The position numbers and the translations under genes are program-made. The notes below the pieces were generated by a model, which saw only the letters and a program-made list of their open reading frames with translations, was not told where the DNA came from and made no database searches. Shown here in pieces: positions 33,587 to 45,470 of a DNA stretch of 64,000 bases. This DNA is from Arthrinium phaeospermum. Its lineage: Eukaryota > Ascomycota > Sordariomycetes > Amphisphaeriales > Apiosporaceae. Every line of letters starts with the position of its first letter. Within the stretch, counting starts at the first letter, position 1. The stretch spans positions 558,001 through 622,000 of the forward strand of contig QYRS01000013.1 of NCBI GenBank assembly GCA_006503535.1, read 5' to 3'.

Positions 33587-36092
33587 TCAGTATCCCAGCG
33601 AGGCGAGGTCTGGATACCGCAGGTCCGCGTTCTCTTCGAGCCACTCCATCCAGTTCTTGAGGAACTTGCTGCCTCTGGCAGCCAGTGTGATGTGATCAGC
33701 AGCGAACGTAACATCTGTCTGTATGAAGGGGCCGGGGAAACAACCAAGAACTACATCAGGGCATACCCAGAGTAGCAGGCAGCTTGGAATTGTGTGATGA
33801 GCGGGCAAGAGATATAACGACTCACTTCTGAACGGTATCTGAGTCGCCGATGACAATAAGCGAGCGCTTTGGCCTTGTCATGGCAACTAAAACCTGCCAT
33901 CAGCTTGCGTCCTTCTCAACTTGACTAATGAATGAGTGCCTCGGGATCGGCAACCGAGGCAACTCCCCCGTCTGCGTCTGGGCCAACTTACCATTGAGGC
34001 GGCGCTTCTCGCCTAGGAAACCAACCTCACCCTCGCTGTTGCTGCGGACCAGGGTGACGATGATGGCCTCTTTCTCACGGCCCTGGAACCCGTCTACGCT
34101 ACCCAGCTCAATGCCCGGGAACTGGTCCTTCAGAGGTGCGAGTAGAGCGACCTGGTTAAGACGTCAGTCATTGCCGCTCAAATAACAACATACCGTGTAC
34201 GCACTTGAGCATTGTATGGCGTCACAACAGCAATGTCATCTGGCTTGACACCGGCATCGACGAGCTTCTGCACGTGCTGCTTGGCCAGCGCGGCTTCGTT
34301 TTCGTTGCTCTTGCTGTCGCCGAGGAGCGATTTGACACTGGACTTCCTTCCCGTGTCTTCCTCTTCGCTTTTCTCGGGATAGTCGCCACCCTGTGTGTCA
34401 ATGAACACGACGGGCTCATTCGTGTCTTCGGTATCCTCAACACCGGGTAAGTCGTTTAGCAGGCGCCCTTTAACCCCATCTGCTGCTTCGAGCTTGCCAT
34501 CGTAGAGTTCATCCGAGGGAAACCGCATAATTCTCTCGTGCATACGATACTGTGTCGTAAGCATCCTCTTGATGGACGAGCCATGCAAGGACAGGAGCCT
34601 ATCAAATAGGGTGGTTTCTAGGTTCATGCCCTTGATGATTTTGTCGCCGTCTTTGACCACGGCTTTCGTCTTGGAGTTGCTAGACTTGACTGTTGGAGGC
34701 AACTGCAAGTGGTCTCCAGCACAAATGGCCTTCTTTGCTGCAAGCAGCGGTACCCAGCATTGGGCTTCGAGTGCTTGACTCGCTTCGTCAATGATAATGA
34801 CATCGAATGATTCGTTCTTCAGCTGAAAGCCACCGGCTCCGTGAAGAGTGGCGAGAACAACTTTGCTGCCTCTGATCAGATCGCTGACACATTGCCTTTC
34901 CCTAATCCGATACTCCTTTCGCAGATCCTTGAGATCAGCATAGATGGCCTTGCGTTCTCTTCCAGTCCGGGTCTTCTTGATGGATGCCTGCTTGGCATCC
35001 ATCTCGGCACGCACGTCTTTGACTATTTGCCCTGCTTCCGAAGTCGTGGTTAATATGTCTAGAGAATGGTTTAACACCGACGGCAAGAGCCTGGCGGGGT
35101 GCCCAAGACGTAGTATAGGTAGTTTATGGGGCGACAGGCGCTCAACAATGTTGTCTACCGATATGTTGGACGGCCCGCAAACCAGTATGCGCAGGTTCCT
35201 TTTGACCATCTGCAGGATGAGTTCGATGAGGGTGTGGGTTTTGCCCGTCTACAATGGGTCAGCCGATGTATCTCAGCAGAAACCAGCAGGGGCTCCTACT
35301 CCTGGCGGGCCGTGGATCAAGGCTATCTCTTTCGAAGCCAAGGCAAACCGAATAGCATCTTTCTCTGCGAAGAGGTCAGTACCAGATTGTAGGACACTGC
35401 AACGAAGGGCTCGGTGACAAGAAGTCAAGCCTTCGCTCCTCTTGTAGCTTACGTGAGTCGTTCAATGTTGGGTCAATCCACTCGATGCCAGCACACTCTG
35501 GCTCGGAGGTTAGATCTGACGGGATTGATGAAGGCGAAGACAGCCCAAACAGGACTCGGGTGAACATGGAGTAGTCCGACTCGGTTTGCTTCTCAAGATC
35601 CTTCATTGTCTGGTTCATCCGGCGATACGTGACATCGTCGGCCAACTTGACAATCCACAGCCTCCCCGAGAAGGAGACATCTTCCTTGTCCTCGTCTATG
35701 GCAATGGCCACGGCCTCTCGCTTGGTTTTGGTGACGACGCCGCGTGCTCCCTTCTTCTCCAGCTCCTTGATCTCTCGCTTCTTGGCGCTGCCGGCCGGCA
35801 GCTCGGAGACAAGCACGATGTCGCCGGTCCGTATGCCGTGCTCAGGTAGCTCGCCCGTGGCAGAAGTAGCACTGTCCGGGCCCAACTCGAGCACGGTCTT
35901 GCCGCCCAGACCAGTACGCTGGGCCGAGACAACAAGGTTGGTGATAGCGAGGCCGGCGCGCTGCAAGGCGGTGGGACTGGTGTTGTTTATCAGGCCGCTG
36001 TTTTCCTGAAGCTCACTTTGCAACTCGGCATCCAGAAGTGCAAGTTGCGTGTTCGCAAAAGCCTGTATGTCAACTGGCTTGGCAGGCGCCAT
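33587..36092 (-). CDS. hcs1: superfamily 1 helicase of the Hcs1/IGHMBP2 (SMUBP2) family
   Basis: Six exons: 36092-35453, 35364-35300, 35248-34205, 34151-33992, 33886-33826 and 33674-33587, giving 685 aa, close to yeast Hcs1 (683 aa). The N-terminal ~200 residues form a UPF1-like accessory domain. The helicase motifs are in order: [13 protein letters not shown] (Q motif), Walker A GPPGTGKT at 232-239, DEAS at 389-392, [32 protein letters not shown] and RRLNVAMTRPK. The family includes a DNA polymerase alpha-associated 5'-3' helicase in yeast and the ribosome-associated IGHMBP2 in animals. No R3H or AN1 zinc finger follows, as in Hcs1 and unlike vertebrate IGHMBP2. An intron (35299-35249, 51 nt) falls exactly inside Walker A, between GPPG and TGKT, and exon 2 is only 65 nt. 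Confidence 0.93.
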
Positions 36093-36648
36093 ATTGTGCA
36101 GCCAATCTCGAATGAAAGGTTTATGCTGTTACAGGTGCAGGCTTCTCTAGCATCCAACGGTCTCGATGCGCTGATGTTGACTTTAAGGCAGTGGTTCCGA
36201 CCTACAAGATTTTGGAGGCTCCTGCTGAGGAGCTCCGGTACAGCACGCTGGGTCCACCGCATTCAGCTAAAGTACCTGCATGTAAGTTTGGAGGAGATAG
36301 GCACCTACTCAAGCAAAGAAGACACAAACCACACAATGGTGAAGCCATGGATGATAAAGACATGTGGCACGCGCGCGTCTCAGATACGACATTGATACGT
36401 ACCTAGTCAGTATTGCATCTCCTCGTCCAACGAGGTCGGGTATGCGTTTGGGGGGGGTTAATTTAGGCCTATGGCGAATGACATCATTGCAGCCCCCATG
36501 GCAGCCATTTAAGCAATGAAGCATCTTCAAGCTCTTCACATACATACTTACACTACATATGTGTAGCTGCATACGGCGTGGTCCCCTTTTTGTTGAATTC
36601 TGCTATAGACGTGTTTCTATCTCGGCTTGATCTATGCTCGCTCAGCAT
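36093..36648. other. spacer between the helicase and DUF202 genes
   Basis: A 556-bp region holding the helicase promoter and the 3' flank of the DUF202 gene, both genes on the minus strand. No gene was seen. Confidence 0.6.
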
Positions 36649-37712
36649 CTATAGCTCCGGCCGTGAGCTTGTGGGATGAACAACCACCACTATGATGAGA
36701 GACACTACCATCAACGCCATGGCGATTAAAGACACGAGGACGATTGTTAGCCTGGCCGCTGGAAACTTCTTCTTCAGTATCCATTGCTGGCTTTGGAAGT
36801 ATCTTTGGTAGCCTAACAGCAATATCAGGATACTGATTCCCAGAAATGTTGCGCCCAACGGTTTTCCTAACCGGCGAATGGTCTGCAAGGCCGCATCGTC
36901 GCCTTCAGCCAATGATACGTTGAGCCGGAACAGCTGAGTGACGGCGATCCCAATGGAGGCAAATGCCAGACTGGTCCGCAACCAGGCCAGAAAAGTACGT
37001 TCTGTTGATGACAACTAGATATTAGATGACGACGAACGGCAAACGGTAGACAATATGCGGTTTGCAACAAACCTAAAGCTAGATGATCCCGTGCGACGCT
37101 ACCCTTGTTCTCGAGCTCGATAGACCAAATGTTCCTCCAGAAATATGCCCAGGAGTTTTCGTCTCTATTGCCAGCCTCGCCTGGATTTGGCTGGGCGTGC
37201 CCATCCGTGTTCTGTACCGGCGCCTGGGCTCGGGAGTTGGTCTTGTCGATCCTCGAGTTCGACTGGGTAGATTGGTAATTCTTCACATGCTTTCCCACGA
37301 TGCCCGTCGTCTCATCTGCGTTCTCGTCGTTGTTGTCGTGAGGGTAGAGCTGCGGTTGCGACATGGTATTCGCGCGATGGATGCCGGTCTGGACTAGCGA
37401 TATTAGTGACTGGCTAACCTTCATGTCACGGTCGGTGTCTGGATGTGCGACGTGCCCATCACATCGGAAACTTCAAGCCACCGGGATGCCACGCTATGGT
37501 TGAGTCGGAGAGTTTGATGGACGGGCACAAAGGGCCGCCGGAGTACGAACCTCGACAATCTCGTTGAGGCGTTCCTGGGTCGACTGCTGCCGCGACAGCC
37601 TGGGGGAACTGTTGGACCTGTTTATTTTGCTGTTGTCTTGCGAGGAGGAGCGGTGCAAGATCGAGACGGGCGACGCCCTCGAGCTGCTTTGAGCAGCTTG
37701 GTGCTCGGCCAT
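36649..37712 (-). CDS. DUF202 (YidH-like) three-helix membrane protein
   Basis: Exons 37712-37551, 37388-37073 and 37001-36649 give 276 aa. The last intron (37072-37002) has donor GTTTGT and acceptor CAACAG and splits the Glu codon of the DUF202 signature LERTFLAWLRTSLAFASIG. The three membrane helices are at about residues 164-184, 209-228 and 243-267. A long Ser/Gln/Asn-rich cytosolic N-terminus precedes them. DUF202 proteins are small integral membrane proteins of unknown function; in fungi they are usually the C-terminal part of a protein like this. The first intron junction is uncertain. The alternative is donor GTACTC (4 nt downstream) with acceptor GCTAG, which would insert one or two residues. 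No function is assigned. Confidence 0.82.
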
Positions 37713-38460
37713 GTTAAGCCACTGCGGGTTGCAATATTGGGGCGCCCAAGCTGATCACGCCATAGCCCTGGAACGGCTATTTTATGTAGTTGAAAGACGG
37801 CTCGGCGTTGAAGCTGGCCGATGCTTCACGTGCATATGATGTGCTGCAGAGCCCACCAATTGCCGGATTGAAGCTTGCGATGGTATCATTCACCAGCGGG
37901 TGCGTGGGGGGGAGCTCGATCGTTCAAATCGGTTTTGGCGAGTCGTCATAGGTTACCGCACCTGCAGAAAAGGCACAGGGCCCTTGGAGCGCCAAGCACC
38001 AAGGTCGAGCGAAGTACCGAGACCCCCCGGCCCCACCAACAATCAATGCATGACTGGCAGACTGGGACCTCTTAGCACGCGATGCAACTGATAGTAGTAT
38101 ACTCCCGTCGGTATTGGCAACTTCGCGAGGTCTCGTGGTATTGTACATACTCGCAGCCGTCTAATGTATTGAGTGTTTGTGTGCGAGTTGCTGTAATCTG
38201 TACTTGCTATATGCTTTCGCAATTCCCGGTTGGTGATTGCCCAAGGCTATTGGGATGGATAATACATCGATATCAATGTATCAATCTAGCAGGACTTCTC
38301 CTGCTGTGCTATTGTACTGACGAAATGACACAAGTAAGGCTGACGATTTCGATGGTATCCCATCGGGTCTTTCGCTATAGACATTTCTTAGCTGAGTGTT
38401 TCGTAAGGGGTAGGTACACGTTGGTATTCACGCAAACGAAACTGCTAGATACTAGCGACT

Positions 38461-38473
38461 CTGGGTAACCCAG
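38461..38473. repeat. short hairpin CTGGGT-A-ACCCAG
   Basis: Six-bp arms around a single base; isolated and without flanking gene context. Confidence 0.6.
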
Positions 38474-38619
38474 CTTGCTATAGAATCCATCTCAACCGGG
38501 TCCCATTGTCGAATCCTCATGCTGATCGGGAAGTATGTACGACAAAGGAGTTCGGAACCCAACCTAGGGTAGGCGAGGACCTAGTGTTCGAGCGTTCTAT
38601 GAGTCTACGTACGTACGGA

Positions 38620-38643
38620 CCGAGAGATATACATATCTCTCGG
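38620..38643. repeat. 24-nt near-perfect palindrome
   Basis: Perfect 11-bp arms CCGAGAGATAT / ATATCTCTCGG separated by AC. It is immediately preceded by TACGTACG. It could be a hairpin or a dimeric binding site; no gene abuts it. Confidence 0.85.
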
Positions 38644-40301
38644 CCTAATAAGCATTCACCCACGTAGATTCAAGGCATAGGTGCTGGCAACCTAAAAGGA
38701 AGGTCACCTACAACACACGTTAAGCCCGCAAGGATAGCCCCCCAAACCTGACAGGAAAGGAGCATCCTTTAGCAGCTCTACATTTCATAGCTTGAATACT
38801 CCTTTTCACATCAACAATGGTACTTGAAGTCATAGACAGTCTACACTTGGTGGGATAAGCAAAAATATATATTGGCGAGTTGCGATGTTAAGGTTACTGA
38901 CCATAACTGGCGAACAGTCTATGTAACGTCCATCAAGGAGGGAAAGCAGGGTACAACTAACTACTTGCAAGCCTTGGTAATAACCACCTGATCCAGCTCT
39001 AGAGTGTTCGATACGTTGATAAAGTATCGCGCAGCAGACCTGCTCATTGATCAACCCAAGTCTGTTGGAATCAGGTCATGTCAAACTGACGCTCATGACA
39101 GAGTGTATGTCCTATAACTATCCGAAAGTGTTGCTTAGGCTGTCAGGTATGATCTCTTGGTATGCTAGACCTGAGGTATGCACTGCTAGGCAGCAGTATA
39201 CCGTCTTTGTCCAGAAAGGGTATATCAACCCCCTCCCCCCTCTCCAGATAGAATAGTTATATCTTCGTCCCAACACTATATTTTCTGCAGAGCAACAGAA
39301 AGGGTGGATATTTTTTATAGACTGGTATGTCGTTCGTGTCCCATGAGAGAGAGATGTTATCTTGCCAGTAAGAAACCATTCGCGGTCCCGGATGCTCAAG
39401 TCCAACGCGAGGAGCATATCCATATTTGTCGCGGTCGGCATGGCTTTCGTTTTCTAATTGCGAATACCATATCTCTTCGGTTCTTTTCGCTTGCCATTTC
39501 TGTTCAACTCAGGCCGGGGCAACAATGCATCTATCCCGGAGAGTCTATGCAAACACCCGTCGTAATACTAGAGAGCTGCTGTCGTAATAGGGGTCCCAGC
39601 ACTTCTCAGTCAGACTTAGACCTGCGTTGGAGTTCACCCGGGCCATGGCCAGCTAAGATATATCATACACACCTCGCAGGCTGGACAGCCCTCAGTTCGG
39701 ACCTGCACAGTCACTCTAGAGCATATCAAAGCAAGCATGCCATAAACGCATAAGCGCGAGTGGATCAGCCTCTAGAGCCATGGATTCTGCTACTCTATAA
39801 CTGCAATTAGCGCCTTGTGGTTACACGCCGAAGGATGGAGGGCAATATTGCAGCACTGAACTACCTGGCATAACTTCGTGGGCGATGATGATCATTCTGT
39901 ACAGTCTTCATCCTCATGCGTCAAGCTACTCAAACTCAAGGCTCTATGCGAGCAACACAGCTCACCGGGTACGAGAACCACCACCCAGGAAGTGAGATGA
40001 TCACATGGAGTCGTGTGGCTGGTACAAGAATATGATATAATGAGTCCGTAACATCGGAAGCCTCATGAAAGGGGTGAATCTGTCATATAGATCTCATGCG
40101 ATAGCTCAGCAACCATGAACCACCTACTCAAAGGTCCGATGCATTGCGACTATTTCAAGCCTCACCTGACGGGTTCATCTATAGCTGTCATGCACCTGAT
40201 GCTGGAGCCCAAATGGGCGATGGGCGCCCTGGGCATGTCCGGTATGGAGACGGCTGAAGGTGCTACTCAAATAATAGATGTTGGACAAGGCTACTTCTAA
40301 T

Positions 40302-40315
40302 ACTACGTACGTAGT
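40302..40315. repeat. 14-bp perfect palindrome ACTACGTACGTAGT
   Basis: Self-complementary sequence in the A/T-richer spacer. The function is unknown. Confidence 0.8.
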
Positions 40316-43300
40316 TATACCTATCTAGTCGTAGAGGCAGTGTCTAAACCCCCAAATAACCCGATGAAATTCGGACGACATCAACGCATTGTGAAGCTCG
40401 GAGAGTATTCCATGTCGACCGATATGTATCATCTGACAACAGACACCAGCAAGCGTACATCGTCACTGCGGACCTCGTCTGTCCAGCATTCCCAGACCTT
40501 CCAGGCCAACCCAGCCTTGATGTTGTCAGCTAGCTTGTGGGCTGGTTGTACCTGGACGATATCGGTACCTCGTCCAAAGGTGTGAGACAAAAAGACAAGC
40601 CTGACGAGGTATCGGGAACCTCTCTGGTTTCACTTGCTGGCACAATTCAACCTTTGGCACAAAGCCAAAGCGCTGTCGCAGAACTGGACAGCGTGTAGAA
40701 ACGCCTTCCTTGGAGCGACGCCATCTGTTTCTTTTCCTTTTGCTTCTTACCAGCCTTGTTGCGAAACATCGATGCGAGAACTGATGCGTCACGACACCAT
40801 CTTCGCCTCCATTGACGAGAGACTACTACGAGCCAGACCCAAAGGCTGGGGGTAGAGTCGTTCTTTCGTCCGTGGCAGGCATCTACACACTCGCAGGTAC
40901 GACACGGCCAGTGGTGGCGAGCTCGAGCTGACACTGGAATCAAGACGACAGCAGCCTGGTTGGCCAATCCTCGCTCCCAAACAGAAAGACTTCAGAGGAG
41001 CGATTTGCATATTGCTTATACGCTGATGTCATACCTGGCACTGGGCTTCCCCAAGCTGGCATCAAAGTCAAGCAACTTTCACAAGTACTCTTCATCTGCA
41101 TGCTACAACCACTTATTTAGTGAGATCTGATGCATCTCATCTGATTGAACTATGAAAAAAAGGCCTACTGCTGCTGCACTAATGTGGCCGTACAGTAGCC
41201 TCTCAGCTGCAATAAGCAATGCATACCTCCTTACATCCAGTACCAACGTAGCTGAGAGGATGAAGAACCCCGCCCCCTCTGGTATAGGCAATGTAGTTGT
41301 CGACTTAGAGTGCTTAGAAGGAGTAACGGGCGCGCCCGACAAGCTAAGCCGCGGCCAGCGGCGCCATACGAGCACATCCAGTACTCGCTCGCCCGTACGG
41401 TGCAAGAAGACTCAAGCATCGGGTATGCAGCTAGAACAACAAACAAACCATACCGACAGGAAACATCTAGATGGGCGAATCAAAGACCCGGGGGTTCCAT
41501 CACTCCGCTGTAGTAGTAGTAGCGATCCTTGGGTGATGTGGTATGGTATGGAGGGATAGGCAGATGAGCATTGCCCAGTGACGTTCTCTTGTGCTTTCTC
41601 TCGATTGGCTTCATCATGACATGCCCTCTGACGTCGATTTCCCCATGCTCGGGCCATCCAGGTTGATTGGGAGGCTGGCAATTAAGATTACCCAAAATCG
41701 CACCCATGGTATTGCTTCGATTAAGCCATGGCCATGGTTGCACTTCAGGGTGATTGGGCCAACGACCGGCCTATGGTGGTACTGGATCGCACAGCAGCCA
41801 GTGGGAGGTGGCCGACCGGGAGCACATCACATCGTCATGGCCGCAGCGCAGTGTAGTGCGGTGCAGTGCGCAGTGGCCGACGAGGCGCACCGACGCCCAT
41901 GACCGACCGGCGTGATCAAACATGGCATCGAGGGTTTTTTTCATCGCTGCATTTCGCCTCTTGCATTTGCCAAGCGGCGCTGCACTCCGCATTCTGGCTA
42001 ACCAGCGTGCCAGAACCACCCCGATCGCTACGATACGTTGCCTCCCTCCCTCCTAGCTGCCCTCGACAGCGAATGGGAGGTGCATATGAGTCCGGGAGGC
42101 ATCCCAAGCAAGCCGCAGTGTCGGTTCTGCACCCTGCCCACTGTAACCTACATCTGTATTGCATCCGCGTCCAGGCTAATGTAATCCCAAATGCACTTTG
42201 CCACACCTCGACTGGCCAACCACTTGGAGCGAAAGCCCAACCAAGGTGCCAAGTGTTTGGTGCACAACCTGGGGTCTACTGCAGGAACCAATGCCTCTCC
42301 GGGCATCGATATTCATTACCTAGCAAACACAAACCAACCGAATGCACTCTAGCCTCGGGATCGTTCAGGTGAGAGGGATGTACAGTAGTCGTAAATGTAC
42401 AGTACAGTAGAGCGAGGAGGAGAAAAATTCTCGCTACTAACAACCGGCACCGGTAGGCTGTTCCCGAGGGTCTGGTTCAAGCAAACTTATGCGAGATGAA
42501 GAATCGGCGGAGTCGCAAGCCATCAAATCAAGCCTGCGACGGCGACCAACCCCAAGTCCGGTCCCAGCAGGCCCAGCAAACATGCGCAGAGTCTTTTCCT
42601 TCTTCTTCGCCGTCTTGATGCGCGTGCGCTGTTCTGTGTAGTAGTATGGAGTAGAGCAGCGGCGCTTGAATCAGCCAGATCGACCCGTCACCTGCATGGA
42701 TTTTTGGAAGAAAGAGGGGGAGGAGTTCGCGGTACTGTAGCCAGCGGGCCCCGAAAGCCGGCTACCCCAGAAGATCACCAAGAGAGGGTAGCGGGCTGGA
42801 TGATGTGTGTCTCATCGCCTGTCTTCCAGAATCCGCCATCGAACGCATGGCACATTGGCCATATGAAACGGCGTGAGATGGATGAAATAGAGTGTGAGTT
42901 GGGACTGAAACATGGTGACTGTAACCCACCATTGCATAAAAAGGGTCGGGCGCGGTTTGATTGGGAGGTGATGCCGTGTGGCAGTGATAAAAAGTGAACG
43001 AAGTGCTTCTTGATGGATTGTACTTGACCACGAAATGCACGCTATGCCGCCATTGCCCTCGACTACTGCAGGTTTGTGCAGGCCGGGAACCACCGCCTCT
43101 GCCCCCCGAGGGTCCGTACCTGTTGATCTCAGCTCGGCACCTTTTCTGAAACAGAACAACGTGCAGAGACGGCTGACGCCTTTGTCTGCAGGTCTGGCAT
43201 AGCGGGGTTTGATGATGGCCTATCCCAAAAGCATCCAGCATCTTGACCTTCCTTCTGCGGATGGTGTACAGTAGTAAGTAAGTAGTATCTGGGGCCAAGC

Positions 43301-43838
43301 CTATCACATGGCGTCAACGCCGCTTTCTAAGTAAGGCACCATATCCTGGCGTACTTGCCTACCTACTGTACCGAGCACTTTGCTCTGGCGTACCTGCGTG
43401 TTGCAGCTTCAGGGAGGTTCCCTGAAGGAGTCCAGAGATCTACAAAGTTAACTGGTACCATTTGGATGGGACGGGCAAGATAACGTTGGGACCTGCAGAT
43501 GTCGTCACATCACCAACTCAACTAGAAGAAGCCGATGAGGAGCATGAAAAGCATGGGATTTATCCACTAAGAAAGGAACCCTTCCACAGGCCGGAAGACC
43601 GTCCTTGATCCAAGCCATCAAGAGAACAAGAGACATGCTTGCGTGTAGGCGGAGTATCTAAAACACCCATCTACCACTCCCGCTCACCATCCCCCGCGCG
43701 GGGGCATGACGGCCTCAGTTTGCGCATGCTCCTTTTGTGATGTAAGCCCACGAATATAAGATAGCGGGATGCAAAAAAGTCAATTGCAGGTCTGGGTCTG
43801 TGACGTTACTTTCCTTTTTCCCACCCCTCCGCTCGACG

Positions 43839-43850
43839 GGTTACGTAACC
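43839..43850. promoter_or_regulatory. palindrome GGTTACGTAACC containing a Yap1-type site
   Basis: The core TTACGTAA is the known recognition sequence of fungal Yap1-family bZIP factors. It is 7.7 kb from the msn2 start, so its relevance to any gene is speculative. Confidence 0.25.
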
Positions 43851-44775
43851 GGTCACTACGTCAAGTGTATTGGGTACGCTGTATTCTCTTATCGTATTTG
43901 ACGTATTGGAACTGCTTGTTGCATACGTAGTTGTAATTACCATCACGCAGATCGTTGATCATCCCCTCCATCTATCGTAGTGTCGTGGTAGCGCAAAGAA
44001 ACCCGATGACGGAACGCGACCGCTCACGGACAATCTGTACGGTAACACTGGAAGGTTGCCGGATCTTCTCGCTACTACGACGTAGTACTATACCGTCAAT
44101 GTATGTCACAGGCATGTAATCATTAATGGGTTTGGCCTCTGTGTGCTCGAGCGTGAGCCCTGAAAAAAATGGCCTCGCCACTGCCAATTTGACGTTGGAA
44201 TTCGCCCATGAGCAACGGGGTCCCTTGCATTTTATGACGATCGCCTGTGCGGTCCGTCACCGGCTCTCCATCTTGCGCAATGGCTAGATGGCTAGCGAGG
44301 TAGTAATAGGGCAGACAGGCTCACAGACAGGCCAGGTCAGGCCTGATAACCCAGGCATCCATTTGGGCTCCCAGGCAACATGTGCAGCGGCATCAATATG
44401 CAGCAAGCAGGCGAATTGGCACACCGACAAGCCGACCACCTTCACCTCTTGACGTCTGCTGCAGCATCCTAACGCAGTATCCATCGAGCTGCATTTGGCA
44501 GTAGTAGCGAAAAACAATAACAACAGTGGTTCGGCGTAGTCCGAGAGATCAAATTATCCGGTGAAGAGTTTTGCTCCGCCAGTCATGGGCATTTGCAGCC
44601 AAGCAGCCAAACATTGAAGGGTTTGGAGAAAGCGGTATGATACGCCCTATCCACCTGTTCGTGATCCCTCGCAAGCAACCTTGAGGGTGGTTTGCATTAC
44701 ATTACACTGGAGGTGTCCAATGGGACCCATCCGGGACAGCTCGCTAGCCAACGGCGCCCCTGCCAATGGGGCGCG

Positions 44776-44845
44776 CTGGCAGACAGGCGGGCAGACAGGC
44801 GGGCAGAAAGGCGGGCAGGCGGGCGAGCTGGCAGGCGGGCAGGCT
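44776..44845. repeat. GGCGGGCAGACA-type minisatellite
   Basis: Imperfect tandem units built from GGCGGGCA and GACA, with degeneration toward the right end. Confidence 0.85.
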
Positions 44846-45385
44846 GCAATGTGGGCGGGCGGTGTCTCGAGGCGGTCTTGGACGCGATGGCATTACTCAA
44901 CCCATGAACTCGAGGCCCATCCAACGTTATCTGCGTCTCGGCACGTGTATCTCTCGACGTACGATGGGTGCAAGGTATAATGAAGCTGCTCAGGTGTCAA
45001 ATTTGCCGTAACATTCGATATGCATGACCCGGTGGGGGTGTTATGGATGTACGGGGCTTCTAGAAGGTTTCAAAGCAGCAGCTGCTGGCCACTGGGAGTC
45101 GTCCCCGGCCCGGTGGGCCAGAAACACGACCCTGTCCAGAACCCATAGCAATATTGCTTGGCTGCCCACGGAACAATCGAAGCCTGCAAGTATTGCTTCC
45201 AAGGAATCTCCAGAACAATGTCACATGCCCGGCCAATGTAACCCGATGCAGGTGAGCCGGATCGCAGGTTGGCTTCAAATCGCTTCACCTCCGGATCGAG
45301 GCTCCTGGCAGTCCGTGTACAAGTAGACAGGCACACCGGAAGGGCAACGGATAGCCCCCTCTCGCTGTTTCTGTTCCTGATCGCC

Positions 45386-45470
45386 AGGGTCCAGGCACAG
45401 GTCCAGGCACAGACACCAGAGGCACAGGCACAGGCACAGGCATAGGTCCGGTCCAGGCACAAGTCCAGGA
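45386..45470. repeat. GGCACA / GTCCAGGCACA tandem repeat
   Basis: Imperfect 6- and 11-nt units are interleaved. There are no unique spacers, so it is not CRISPR-like. Confidence 0.85.

Larger units (their letters stand above)
37713..41000. other. long gene-free region, segment 1 (A/T-richer)
   Basis: This begins the 13.8-kb spacer between the DUF202 and msn2 genes. By eye it is poorer in G+C than the coding parts, roughly 40% in sampled lines around 38.8-39.1 kb. It carries several perfect palindromes and no ORF with a recognisable product. A decayed mobile element is possible, but no terminal repeats or transposon motifs were seen. Confidence 0.5.
41001..45000. other. long gene-free region, segment 2
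   Basis: No ORF with codon bias, domain motif or plausible splice structure. It contains a TTACGTAA palindrome and a GGCGGGCAGACA minisatellite. Confidence 0.5.

Noticed and set aside
45386..45470. Possible CRISPR-like array
   Set aside because: Units are 6-11 nt simple repeats without unique spacers, in a eukaryotic context.
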